From contig CAWAUO010000012.1 of assembly GCA_963785245.1 (NCBI GenBank), forward strand, positions 62,001 to 126,000: a stretch of 64,000 nucleotides of DNA, read 5' to 3'. The DNA comes from JAHEEL01 sp963785245. Lineage in GTDB: Bacteria; Actinomycetota; Acidimicrobiia; Spongiisociales; UBA5794. Under the pieces are notes generated by a model. That model was not told where the DNA came from, did no database searches, and was given only the letters and a program-made list of their open reading frames with translations. The position numbers and the translations under genes were made by a program. Positions 7,810 through 15,574 of the stretch are shown here, in pieces; position 1 is the stretch's first letter; each line of letters begins with the position of its first letter.

Positions 7810-9036
7810 ATGAACACGATACGGCACCTTCGTTCCATACTCGCTCCGGCGATTACCGCCGCCCGGGCGGCGTTGCGCTCGCTCGATGACAAGGAAGTCC
7901 CGGCCCGGCTGCGTCCGGTGGCGAAGCGCGGCGACGGGAAGCTTCCGCTTCCGCTCACGCGCACGCTGCTGTTGCGTATTGACGAAGACGAGTGGTTTCG
8001 CGAAAAGGCGCTCGAGGCCTTCGATCACCGAGGATTTGAGGACACGCTCTCTCGTTCGTACCTCGCTCAGGAACCCGGTTGGTGGATCGCGGTCGCCGAG
8101 GCGGTGGCGAGCGAAGAGGCCGAGGCGGCCGCTGTCCGCATCGAACAGCTTCAACGCGACCTCGACACCGCGCGAACGCGGTCGAGCGCCGACCGGGCGA
8201 AGGCCAAGGCCATACGTCGGGAACTCACCGAGGCCGAGAATACGGCGAGAGCCTCTGTCGAAGAACGCCTGGAACCGTTGCGAGCGGCGGCTACCGCGGC
8301 CCGGGCCGAGCGGGATCGCACGCGAGAAGACCTCGGTGCTGCTCGGCAAGAGGTTGCCTCGGTAACCGCCGACCGCCGTGAGGCCGAGCACACGGCGGCG
8401 GTTCTCTCGGAGCAGCTCCGATCTGCGAAGCGGACGGCGGCCCAGATCCGCCGGTCGGCCGAATCGGGGACGTCCGAGTCGGTACCTCGACAGCCAATGG
8501 AGATCGCGCGGTGGCTTGACCGGGCCTCTGCGAGCCTCGCCCCGTACCGCGAGGCCGTAGTCGCGACGACAGCGGGAAGTCGGGACGCCGACACCGGCCG
8601 GGTGCTGATACCTGCGGGGATCGCACCGGACTCGCCGGCGGCAATCGGAGCACTCTCCGGGATCGACGGGGCGACGGTGCTCATCGACGGACACAATGTG
8701 CTTGGCGTGCTGAATGCCTCGACGATGGCGACGGGCCGCGCCCGTCGGTCGCTGATTGCCAGCCTCGGCAAGCTCACGCGCCACCTCGGTGATTCGACCA
8801 TCGAGGTCGTGTTCGACTCCGATCTCGATGAAGGTCGGCCACGGACGGTGAGCGACACCGGGATCGTTGTGCGTTTCGCCCAGGGCGATCTCATCGCCGA
8901 CGACGTGATTGTCGAGCGGGCCGCCCGGCTGCGGCAGGCAGCCATCGTGGTCTCCGACGACCGGGAGGTTCGCGATCGGTGCACCGGCTATGGAGCGACC
9001 CTGCTGTGGGCCCAGGCGCTCGCCCGGTGGCTCTAG
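7810..9036 (+). CDS. NYN-domain (YacP-like) protein, putative RNase
   Basis: 408 aa. The N-terminal half is helical and charged, with a likely coiled coil at about residues 105-215 (many Glu, Arg and Ala). The C-terminal 180 or so residues look like a NYN/PIN-fold nuclease of the YacP type: VLIDGHNVL, VVFDSD, ADDVIVERA and VVSDDREVRDR supply acidic residues expected for metal binding. YacP-family proteins are linked to ribosomal RNA or mRNA cleavage; activity here is inferred. The ATG at 7810 is chosen because no earlier in-frame start is plausible. A GGGAGGA 14 nt upstream is somewhat far away. Confidence 0.75.
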   Translation: MNTIRHLRSILAPAITAARAALRSLDDKEVPARLRPVAKRGDGKLPLPLTRTLLLRIDEDEWFREKALEAFDHRGFEDTLSRSYLAQEPGWWIAVAEAVASEEAEAAAVRIEQLQRDLDTARTRSSADRAKAKAIRRELTEAENTARASVEERLEPLRAAATAARAERDRTREDLGAARQEVASVTADRREAEHTAAVLSEQLRSAKRTAAQIRRSAESGTSESVPRQPMEIARWLDRASASLAPYREAVVATTAGSRDADTGRVLIPAGIAPDSPAAIGALSGIDGATVLIDGHNVLGVLNASTMATGRARRSLIASLGKLTRHLGDSTIEVVFDSDLDEGRPRTVSDTGIVVRFAQGDLIADDVIVERAARLRQAAIVVSDDREVRDRCTGYGATLLWAQALARWL

Positions 9037-9060
9037 GGCGGGTGGACGCGACGGCGCTGG

Positions 9061-10095
9061 TCAGAGGACCAGTTCTGCCATCAGCCGGATCGTGGCGAGG
9101 TCGGTTGCGGCCACGAGCAGCGTTGTGACACCGGCTTCATCCCACGCCTCGAGGCGGTCGGCGATGCGTGCTTTCGATCCGACCAGGCTGACCTCGTCGA
9201 CGAGGTCGTCGGGGACCTCGCGCATCGCTTCCATCTTTCTGCCGTCAAGGTATGCCGTCTGAATGCGGTCCGCCGCCTCGCCGTAGCCGTATCGGTGGGC
9301 GAGGGCGTTGTAGAAGTTCTTGCGGTCCGGCCCCATCCCGCCGACATAGAGCGAGATCATCGGCTTGGCCGCGAGGCGGGCCCGGGCGAGGTCATCGTCA
9401 AGCGACGCGAACACGGTGACAGCGATGTCGAACCGATCGACCTTGTCGGCGACGCCTGAGCGAGCGAATCCTTCGGCAAGGAGGGGTCCGAAAACCTCCG
9501 AGGCACGCCCGGGGGAGTAGAACACCGGGAGCCAGCCGTCGGCAATCTCGGCGGTGAGCCGGACGTTGCCCGGACCGATGGCTGCGAGGTAGATTGGCAG
9601 GTCGGGGTTGTTGGGCTTCGAGATCAGCTTGAGTGGCTTGCCGAGTCCGGTCGAGTCCGGTCCCTGATAGGGGAGTTGGTAGTGCGCTCCGGCGTATTCC
9701 ACCGGACCGCTGCGAGCGAGCATCATCCGGAGGATCTCGACGTACTCGCGGCTCACCTGGAGCGGCCGCCCAAAGGGCCGACCGTGCCAACCCTCGACCA
9801 CCTGCGGGCCCGAAACGCCGAGGCCGAGCAGGAATCGGCCGTTCGAGAGATCGTCGAGGGTGGTGGCGGTCATCGCCGTCATTGCCGGCGTTCGGGCCGG
9901 CATCTGCATGATCGCCGATCCCAATCGGATCGTCTCGGTTCGCGCCGCGAGGAAGGCCAGCGGTGTGACGGCGTCCGCTCCGTAGGCCTCTGCCGTCCAT
10001 ACCGAGTCGTAGCCGAGCCGCTCGGCCTCGTTCACGAGGCTCGTGTCTCGTGCGATCGAGACACCGCGGTACCCGAGGTTCAGGCCGAGTCGCAC
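9061..10095 (-). CDS. LLM-class F420-dependent oxidoreductase
   Basis: 344 aa, luciferase-like TIM-barrel family. It starts MRLGLNLGYRGVS and contains RTETIRLGSAIMQMPARTPAMTAMTATTLDDLSNGRFLLGLG, the typical N-terminal F420/FMN-binding stretch, then YLAAIGPGNVRLTAEIADGW. Proteins of this type in actinobacteria mostly use coenzyme F420; the substrate cannot be predicted. It starts 1 nt after the hypA stop on the same strand, so the two are likely co-transcribed. Confidence 0.85.
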   Translation of the reverse strand: MRLGLNLGYRGVSIARDTSLVNEAERLGYDSVWTAEAYGADAVTPLAFLAARTETIRLGSAIMQMPARTPAMTAMTATTLDDLSNGRFLLGLGVSGPQVVEGWHGRPFGRPLQVSREYVEILRMMLARSGPVEYAGAHYQLPYQGPDSTGLGKPLKLISKPNNPDLPIYLAAIGPGNVRLTAEIADGWLPVFYSPGRASEVFGPLLAEGFARSGVADKVDRFDIAVTVFASLDDDLARARLAAKPMISLYVGGMGPDRKNFYNALAHRYGYGEAADRIQTAYLDGRKMEAMREVPDDLVDEVSLVGSKARIADRLEAWDEAGVTTLLVAATDLATIRLMAELVL

Positions 10096-10437
10096 TCAGG
10101 CTTCCGCGTAGCGGACCGAGGTGACCAGAACCTCATTCCCCGCGATAACGGTGGCGGCACCGGCGCACTGTGGACATCGAAGGAGGCCGGGGTCATCGGA
10201 CTCGAAGTCCGCATCGCACACGTCGCAATGCACGACGAGCGGCACTTCGATGATCTCGAGTTCGGTGTCTTCAGCCGGGGTGCCTTTCGACGCTACCTCG
10301 AAGCCGAACTGCAGGGAGTCGGCCACGACTCCGCTCATGGGGCCGATGGCAACGGTGACGCCAGAGAGCGTCCCGCCTTCCGGGACGGCCGCGATGGCGG
10401 CATCGATGACACTGCGAGCGATTCCTACTTCATGCAT
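10096..10437 (-). CDS. hypA: hydrogenase maturation / nickel-insertion protein HypA
   Basis: 113 aa, the family's usual length. It opens MHEVGIARSVID: the His2-Glu3 pair is the nickel site of HypA. The zinc site is built from HCDVC and RCPQC (about residues 73-92). HypA delivers nickel to [NiFe]-hydrogenase, and in some bacteria to urease. No other hyp, hydrogenase or urease gene is in the window, so its client is not shown. The frame stays open upstream; MHE is chosen as start because the initiator Met and His2 bind nickel. ATG 10455 would add six residues and spoil that. Confidence 0.87.
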   Translation of the reverse strand: MHEVGIARSVIDAAIAAVPEGGTLSGVTVAIGPMSGVVADSLQFGFEVASKGTPAEDTELEIIEVPLVVHCDVCDADFESDDPGLLRCPQCAGAATVIAGNEVLVTSVRYAEA

Positions 10438-10468
10438 GAACAGGACGCTAGTCATTGATGCGAGCTCA

Positions 10469-10500
10469 GCTCCTCGGCTCCTCGGCTCCTCGGCTCCTCC
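10469..10500. repeat. four tandem copies of the octamer gctcctcg
   Basis: Three perfect copies and a fourth ending gctcctcc fill part of the 115-bp divergent space between hypA and the Cys-rich small gene. Confidence 0.85.
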
Positions 10501-10552
10501 GAATCTGTCACACCCGGTCCGTACGGTGGAATCAATCGCGAAAGGAGCGGGC

Positions 10553-10759
10553 ATGATCATCGACTGTGATGCGTGTGTGATGGACGGGACGGATGCGTGT
10601 TCGGACTGCATCGTTCCGATGCTGTTGTCCGGGACCGGTGGGCCGACGCGGATCGGGACGGACGAGGAGGTGGCCATCCGGAATCTCTCGGATGCGGGCC
10701 TCGTCTCACCGATCCGCCTCGTCGCCCGTCGGATCGGTCGCGGCGTCGCGGCCGGCTGA
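10553..10759 (+). CDS. small Cys-rich protein, probable metal binder
   Basis: 68 aa with a strong AAAGGAG five nucleotides upstream of the ATG. The N-terminus carries four cysteines in a C-x2-C...C-x2-C pattern (DCDACVMDGTDACSDC), which suggests a zinc or Fe-S site. The C-terminal half is basic. I recall similar small proteins of unknown function in other actinobacteria. It ends 17 nt before queG, an Fe-S enzyme gene on the same strand, which may be relevant or just proximity. Confidence 0.7.
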   Translation: MIIDCDACVMDGTDACSDCIVPMLLSGTGGPTRIGTDEEVAIRNLSDAGLVSPIRLVARRIGRGVAAG

Positions 10760-10776
10760 CGCCGTATCGTGGGCGT

Positions 10777-11877
10777 GTGCTCAGAGATCAGATCGAAGAG
10801 ATTGCGTTCGAGACCGGGTGTGTCGGATTCGGTGTGACGACGGCTGATCCGTTCGACGGCCTTCCGTCGGTGATGCGTGATCGAAAGGCCGCAGGCTTCG
10901 CCGCCGATCTCGCTTTCACCTACCGCGATCCGGAGATCGCGGCGGATGTGCGGCGGTCGTTGCCGTGGGCGAGCCATCTCGTCGCGGTGGCATATGCCTA
11001 CGAACCCGCGGCCGGCGTCTCGCACTCGGAACCGGGAGCGCTCCGCATTGCCCGCTTTGCCGACGGGGATCACTACATCGGTCTTCGACAGGCGCTCGCT
11101 GCGATCGTGGACGCACTGGAGGCGACGGGAGCCTCCGCCGAAGCGCTCTCGGACGATTCTCGGCTGGTCGACCGTGCCGTTGCGGTTCGTGCCGGCGTCG
11201 GTTGGTGGGGACGAAGCACGATGGTGCTGGTTCCAGGTGCCGGACCGTGGGTCCTGCTGGGGTCGGTCGCAACCGACGCTCCGCTTGAAACGACCGACCG
11301 GATGGTCCGCACATGCGGCACCTGCACAGCCTGCCTCCCGGCCTGTCCAACCGGCGCCATCCTCCCCAACGGCGTGCTCGACGTCAGACGTTGCCTCGCC
11401 CATCATCTTCAGTCACCCGGGCTCGTCCCGCAGGATCTCCGCGAGGCGATCGGTGACCGCCTCTACGGTTGTGACGACTGTCTGACGTCGTGTCCGCCCG
11501 GTGACCGGATCCTGGAGACGGCGGCGGTTGCGTCGGGGCCTAGCATCGTCGAGATCCTTGGTCTCGATGATGCAAGCCTCCTCGACCGCTACGGCCACTT
11601 CTATCTCCCGGCCCGACGGCCGCGGATTCTTCGCCGCAATGCGCTGGTCGCGGCCGGCAATGACCGATCGCCGGATCTCGAACCGGTGGTGATCGGCTAT
11701 CTCGGGCATCCCGACTGGCTCCTCCGAGCCCATGCGGCATGGGCGGTCAGTCGGTTTGGGACGTCCGTGGCGCTGGCTGGGTTGCATGCAGCACTGCTCA
11801 GCGAACGAGATGCAAGGGTTCGCAATGAGATTCTACGAGGCAATGCAGGGGCGTCCGCCCCTCGGCGTCTACGCTGA
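10777..11877 (+). CDS. queG: epoxyqueuosine reductase
   Basis: 366 aa from GTG 10777. QueG reduces epoxyqueuosine to queuosine in tRNA, using cobalamin and two [4Fe-4S] clusters. The ferredoxin-like part reads CGTCTACLPACPTGAI, then a later Cys in RRCLAHH and CDDCLTSCPPG, giving eight cluster cysteines. C-terminal HEAT-like helices (HPDWLLRAHAAWAVSRFG) match the tRNA-contacting end. A TATCGT box lies 6 nt before the GTG and no Shine-Dalgarno is seen, so the message is probably leaderless. No other queuosine genes are in the window. Confidence 0.9.
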   Translation: MLRDQIEEIAFETGCVGFGVTTADPFDGLPSVMRDRKAAGFAADLAFTYRDPEIAADVRRSLPWASHLVAVAYAYEPAAGVSHSEPGALRIARFADGDHYIGLRQALAAIVDALEATGASAEALSDDSRLVDRAVAVRAGVGWWGRSTMVLVPGAGPWVLLGSVATDAPLETTDRMVRTCGTCTACLPACPTGAILPNGVLDVRRCLAHHLQSPGLVPQDLREAIGDRLYGCDDCLTSCPPGDRILETAAVASGPSIVEILGLDDASLLDRYGHFYLPARRPRILRRNALVAAGNDRSPDLEPVVIGYLGHPDWLLRAHAAWAVSRFGTSVALAGLHAALLSERDARVRNEILRGNAGASAPRRLR

Positions 11878-11881
11878 CAGG

Positions 11882-12169
11882 ATGACGTGGATCTATGCAG
11901 TAGCCCTCTTCGTCGGCGCTCTGATGGCGCTCGGTTGGGTGGTGGGCGTCGCCATCGGAACGTGGGTTGACGGTTGGGAATTCATTGATCCGGAACGCCG
12001 ATTCGGTGGGTTCGGGCGAGCACTCGTCGCAGGCTTGATCGGATTCGGGATGGCGGGGATGTCAGCTTCGTACGGGGGATGGCCACCAGTCCTGGCATTC
12101 TGCGGCGCCGGTGTCGGCGCTCTGGCCATGGTGGCAGTCGCCAGGTACTTCGGTCCCGAGAACGCGTGA
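11882..12169 (+). CDS. small membrane protein
   Basis: 95 aa with three hydrophobic stretches (about residues 2-25, 40-60 and 66-87), rich in Gly and Ala. No family is recognised. The start has a TACGCT box 6 nt upstream, overlapping the end of queG. Its stop overlaps the GTG start of the phosphoesterase gene, so the two are coupled. Confidence 0.6.
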   Translation: MTWIYAVALFVGALMALGWVVGVAIGTWVDGWEFIDPERRFGGFGRALVAGLIGFGMAGMSASYGGWPPVLAFCGAGVGALAMVAVARYFGPENA

Positions 12170-12921
12170 TACTGGTCGTCGCGGACATTCACGGAGCAGC
12201 CGAAGCGCTGCGTCGCGTCGCGTCGATCGGCGAACCGCTGCTGGTCCTCGGCGACCTGGTCAACTACATCGACTATCGGACCAACGAAGGAATCGTTGCC
12301 GATGTCTCGGGCCAGCATGTCGTCGACGAGTTCGTACGAATTCGTGCCGCAGAAGGCAATGTCGCCGCGTCCGCCTTCTGGCAGGTCGAATGGACGAGCC
12401 ACGCTGCGGAGTTGCAGGGACGCTACAACGAAGCTATCGAGGCCGAATACCGCGACGTGTGCGGCGCATTGCGCGGAAGCCAGGCCTACGTCACGTACGG
12501 GAACGTCGATCGGCCGGACATGCTCGCTGCCAACCTGCCGAGTGGGACCCGATTCGTTGACGCCGAGGTTGTGGAGATCGACGGACTTCGGATCGGATTC
12601 GCCGGTGGCGGGCTCGTGAGCATCGGGACACCGGGAGAGGTGACCGAGGCAGAGATGGAGACGAAGCTGGCACAGCTTGGATCGATCGACATCCTCGCGA
12701 CCCATGTGCCTCCCGCGATTCCGGCGCTGGCGTGCGACGTCATTGGGGGGCGAACGAAGGGATCGATCGCGATCCTCGAGTTCCTCGAGCGAGAGCAGCC
12801 TGCCTATCACTACTTCGGCGACATTCACCAGCCACGGGCCACGGCATGGCGCGTGGGGCCGACGAGGTGTGTCAACGTCGGGTACTTCCGTGCCACCGGG
12901 AGGCCGTTCCGACATGGCTGA
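12166..12921 (+). CDS. metallophosphoesterase
   Basis: 251 aa from GTG 12166, which overlaps the previous stop (GTGA). The calcineurin-like two-metal motifs are in order: ADIHG, GDLVNY (GD), GNVDRP (GN), a late HVPP and GDIHQP. Such enzymes hydrolyse phosphomono- or diesters. A YfcE-like or Icc-like role cannot be chosen from sequence alone. The last 8 nt overlap the methyltransferase start. Confidence 0.82.
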   Translation: MILVVADIHGAAEALRRVASIGEPLLVLGDLVNYIDYRTNEGIVADVSGQHVVDEFVRIRAAEGNVAASAFWQVEWTSHAAELQGRYNEAIEAEYRDVCGALRGSQAYVTYGNVDRPDMLAANLPSGTRFVDAEVVEIDGLRIGFAGGGLVSIGTPGEVTEAEMETKLAQLGSIDILATHVPPAIPALACDVIGGRTKGSIAILEFLEREQPAYHYFGDIHQPRATAWRVGPTRCVNVGYFRATGRPFRHG

Positions 12922-13639
12922 GGTCGACCTCGATCGTCTGGCGGAGGGGTATCGGCACCGACCGGCGTCGGCAGCTTCGCTCGATCGTGCCGACGCTGCA
13001 GGATCGAGTCTCGATCAGGGATCGTGGGTACTCGACGTCGGAGGCGGTCCCGGCAACCACTCAGCCGTCTGGCACCGGCAGGGCCACAACGCCGTTGTAC
13101 TCGACCCATCCGCGGCGATGCTGGCCTATGGCCATCACCATGGCCTGCTTGGCGTGCGCGGGACGGCACAAGCGATGCCGTTCCGCACGCGCCGCTTTGC
13201 TCTGGTGTGGTTCCACCTCTCGATCCACTACGGCGACTGGAGGGTCGCGATCGACGAATCCGTTCGCGTACTCGCTGAGGAGGGGAGGGTCGAGATTTGG
13301 ACACTCGGACCTGACCATCACGAGCAGTCCATGCTCGCCCGGTGGTTCCCGTCTGTCGCAGGTATCGACTCCAATCGCTTCCCACTCCCGGAGGCCCTGA
13401 CGGGGCATCTCTCCGGCCAGGTACGCGACGTCTCCGTGACCCGTCGTGTGGAGGACGTGGTTCGCCCCGCCGGCTCGTGGCTGCAGGCCGTCGAGGCCGG
13501 CTTCATCTCGACACTCCAACTCCTACCCGAAGACGAGCGGATCGAAGGCATCGAAGCGTTCCGGCGTGCGCATCCGGATCCCGACGATGAGGTTGCCTAC
13601 CAGCTGCACTTCACCCGGATTGTCGGGGAAAGAGGCTGA
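12914..13639 (+). CDS. class I SAM-dependent methyltransferase
   Basis: 241 aa. The SAM-binding motif I is VLDVGGGPGNHS (about residues 37-48), followed by an acidic residue in VVLDPS (motif II) and GTAQAMPFRTRRFALVWF (motifs III-IV), the ubiE-like Methyltransf_11 type. The substrate is unknown. It overlaps the phosphoesterase gene by 8 nt and closes that small operon. Confidence 0.82.
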   Translation: MAEVDLDRLAEGYRHRPASAASLDRADAAGSSLDQGSWVLDVGGGPGNHSAVWHRQGHNAVVLDPSAAMLAYGHHHGLLGVRGTAQAMPFRTRRFALVWFHLSIHYGDWRVAIDESVRVLAEEGRVEIWTLGPDHHEQSMLARWFPSVAGIDSNRFPLPEALTGHLSGQVRDVSVTRRVEDVVRPAGSWLQAVEAGFISTLQLLPEDERIEGIEAFRRAHPDPDDEVAYQLHFTRIVGERG

Positions 13640-13744
13640 GCCGGTTCACGAACGGCGCCACTCTCCGCTTCGGGTGGCGAATCGGTTGTCGCGACAGTTC
13701 GGGGCATCGCTACGATGCTGAGAGCACCGAGATAAGGAGCGTCG

Positions 13745-14182
13745 ATGGACGGGACGGTTCAGAGAATCGAGGTCACTGCGCCCCAGCAGTTCGTCTATGA
13801 AACGGCACTCGACCTCGAGACGTATCCGACGTGGGCCGGCGGAGTGAAGTCCGTCACGATCGTCGAAGAGGACGAGCACGGCCGCCCGACGGTCGCCGAG
13901 TTCACCATTGACGCGATGATCAAGGAGATCTCGTACACCCTCGACTACGACCACGACCGCGAGAACGGCTTTGGCTGGGTGGCCAGGCCGAACGAGGACC
14001 TCACCCTTCTCGAGGGCAGCTACACGTTCAACGTGATCGACGACGACACGACCGAAGTCGTCTACGCCCTGCGGGTCGAACCGAACTTCACCGTTCCCGG
14101 CTTCCTCAGGAGACAGGCTGAGAAGCAGATCGTCGGGACCGCCCTGCGCGGCCTGAAGAAGCGAGCGGAAGAAGGCGTCTGA
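13745..14182 (+). CDS. SRPBCC (START-like) family protein
   Basis: 145 aa. QRIEVTAPQQFVYETALDLETYPTWAGGVKSVTI is the usual opening of polyketide cyclase/START-like lipid-binding proteins, and the fold runs to a long C-terminal helix. It probably binds a hydrophobic ligand. A TAAGGAG lies 7 nt upstream of the ATG and a TACGAT box at 13711-13716 may be its -10. The stop overlaps the ATG of the ArsA-like gene (TGATG), which suggests the two work together. Confidence 0.78.
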   Translation: MDGTVQRIEVTAPQQFVYETALDLETYPTWAGGVKSVTIVEEDEHGRPTVAEFTIDAMIKEISYTLDYDHDRENGFGWVARPNEDLTLLEGSYTFNVIDDDTTEVVYALRVEPNFTVPGFLRRQAEKQIVGTALRGLKKRAEEGV

Positions 14183-15351
14183 TGCGGGTCATCCTCGTCA
14201 CCGGGAAGGGTGGCGTGGGAAAGACCACGGTGTCCGCGGCGACCGCACTCCGATCGGCGGATTTCGGCCACCGAACGCTCGTCATGTCGACCGATCCGGC
14301 GCATTCCCTTGCCGACGCGTACCAGGTGGGATTGGGGGACAGTCCAACGGAGATCGTGCCGCGGCTCGACGCTCAGCAGATCGACGCCCAGCAGCGCCTG
14401 GAAGAATCGTGGGGTGCGGTTCGCGATTACCTGACCGACATCTTCGACTGGTCGGGCCTGAAGGGGATCGAGGCGGAGGAACTCACGGTGTTCCCTGGCA
14501 TGGACGAGCTGTTCTCCCTCGCAAGTGTGCGGGACCATGTCGAGTCCGAGAAGTACGACGCCATCATCGTCGATTGCGCACCCACCGCCGAAACGCTCCG
14601 GCTGCTCAGTCTCCCAGAAGTCATGTCGTGGTACATGGACAAGATGTTCCCGGTCGGCCGGCGCGTTGCGAAGGTTGTCCGGCCCATGATCAGCCGCGTG
14701 TCGTCGATGCCGGTCGCCGACGAAGACGTATTCGACTCGGTGGCGAAGTTCTACGAGCGTCTCGACGGGGTCCGCGACATCCTCGGCGACCCAGAGGTCA
14801 CCTCCGCTCGCCTTGTGATGAACCCCGAGAAGATGGTCATTGCGGAAGCCCGCCGCACGTACACGTACCTCGGCCTCTTCGGATACGCCGTCGATGCTGC
14901 CGTCGTCAACCGGGTGCTTCCCGACGTCGTGACCGACCCGTACTTCGAACGGTGGCGTGAGATCCAAGCCGAGCACCTCGAGTCGGTGGAGGAGGGCTTC
15001 GCCGACATCGACATCCGGCACCTCCGGCTCTTCGATGAAGAGATGGTCGGTGTCGATCGTCTTCGACTTGTCGGTGCCGAACTCTTCGGAGAGCATGATC
15101 CGACCGAACGGCTGTCCGAAGGTCGACCGTTCCGGGTCGAAGACGACGGTGACAACGTCGTGATGATCGTGGGCATGCCGTTCGCCGAACACTCCGAGGT
15201 CGATGTCATGCGTCACGAGGACGAGCTCTTCGTGACGGTCGGACCGTACCGGCGGTCGATCGTGCTGCCAGACTCACTGCGGCGACGACAGGTGCTGAGA
15301 GCGAAACTTGCAACCGGCGAGCTTCGCGTGACATTCGGGACGGTGGACTGA
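14182..15351 (+). CDS. ArsA/GET3-family ATPase with HSP20-like tail
   Basis: 389 aa. The deviant Walker A GKGGVGKTT is at residues 8-16, and STDPAHSLADAY and VDCAPTAETLRLL are the switch regions of the ArsA/GET3 family. Only one ATPase unit is present, with no CxxC dimer motif in the region where GET3 has one. The last 75 or so residues (FRVEDDGDNVVMIVGMPF onward) look like the alpha-crystallin-type tail found on actinobacterial ArsA-like proteins. Arsenite export is unlikely, since no arsB or arsR is nearby. Protein handling or targeting is more plausible but unproven. Confidence 0.82.
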   Translation: MRVILVTGKGGVGKTTVSAATALRSADFGHRTLVMSTDPAHSLADAYQVGLGDSPTEIVPRLDAQQIDAQQRLEESWGAVRDYLTDIFDWSGLKGIEAEELTVFPGMDELFSLASVRDHVESEKYDAIIVDCAPTAETLRLLSLPEVMSWYMDKMFPVGRRVAKVVRPMISRVSSMPVADEDVFDSVAKFYERLDGVRDILGDPEVTSARLVMNPEKMVIAEARRTYTYLGLFGYAVDAAVVNRVLPDVVTDPYFERWREIQAEHLESVEEGFADIDIRHLRLFDEEMVGVDRLRLVGAELFGEHDPTERLSEGRPFRVEDDGDNVVMIVGMPFAEHSEVDVMRHEDELFVTVGPYRRSIVLPDSLRRRQVLRAKLATGELRVTFGTVD

Positions 15352-15542
15352 TGTGGGATCGATTTCTCGAACAGCGACCAATCCAGAACGGGCTGAAGCG
15401 GGCCGGCCTCCACTTTGCGAAGGCCGCCTACGAGGTCGTGGGCGGTGTCGCCGCCTTCGTCGACGAGGTCGTATCGGTCGTCATAGACAACGAGCCGGGC
15501 GATGACGATCCGTCTGGACCTACGAAGATCACCGTCGAGTAG
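15351..15542 (+). CDS. small helical protein coupled to the ArsA-like ATPase
   Basis: 63 aa. The ATG overlaps the stop of the ATPase gene (TGATG). The central part (AKAAYEVVGGVAAFVDEVVSVV) is an amphipathic or weakly hydrophobic helix and the tail is acidic. No family is recognised. The position argues for a partner of the ATPase/SRPBCC pair. Confidence 0.6.
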   Translation: MWDRFLEQRPIQNGLKRAGLHFAKAAYEVVGGVAAFVDEVVSVVIDNEPGDDDPSGPTKITVE

Positions 15543-15543
15543 C

Positions 15544-15564
15544 GCCGGTTGCCGGTCGCCAGCT
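15544..15564. repeat. three heptamer units of the GACYGGC family
   Basis: Read on the minus strand the units are agctggc, gaccggc and aaccggc, in the 32-bp gap between two convergent genes. Confidence 0.5.
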
Positions 15565-15574
15565 TCTCAGATCC

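Noticed and set aside
7789..7810. An earlier start for the NYN-domain gene upstream of 7810
   Set aside because: No ATG, GTG or TTG is in frame between the GGGAGGA and 7810, and the longer open frame runs through the divergent ilvB promoter and leader.
14182..15351. An arsenite-export ATPase
   Set aside because: It has a single ATPase unit and an HSP20-like tail, with no arsB, arsR or arsC nearby.
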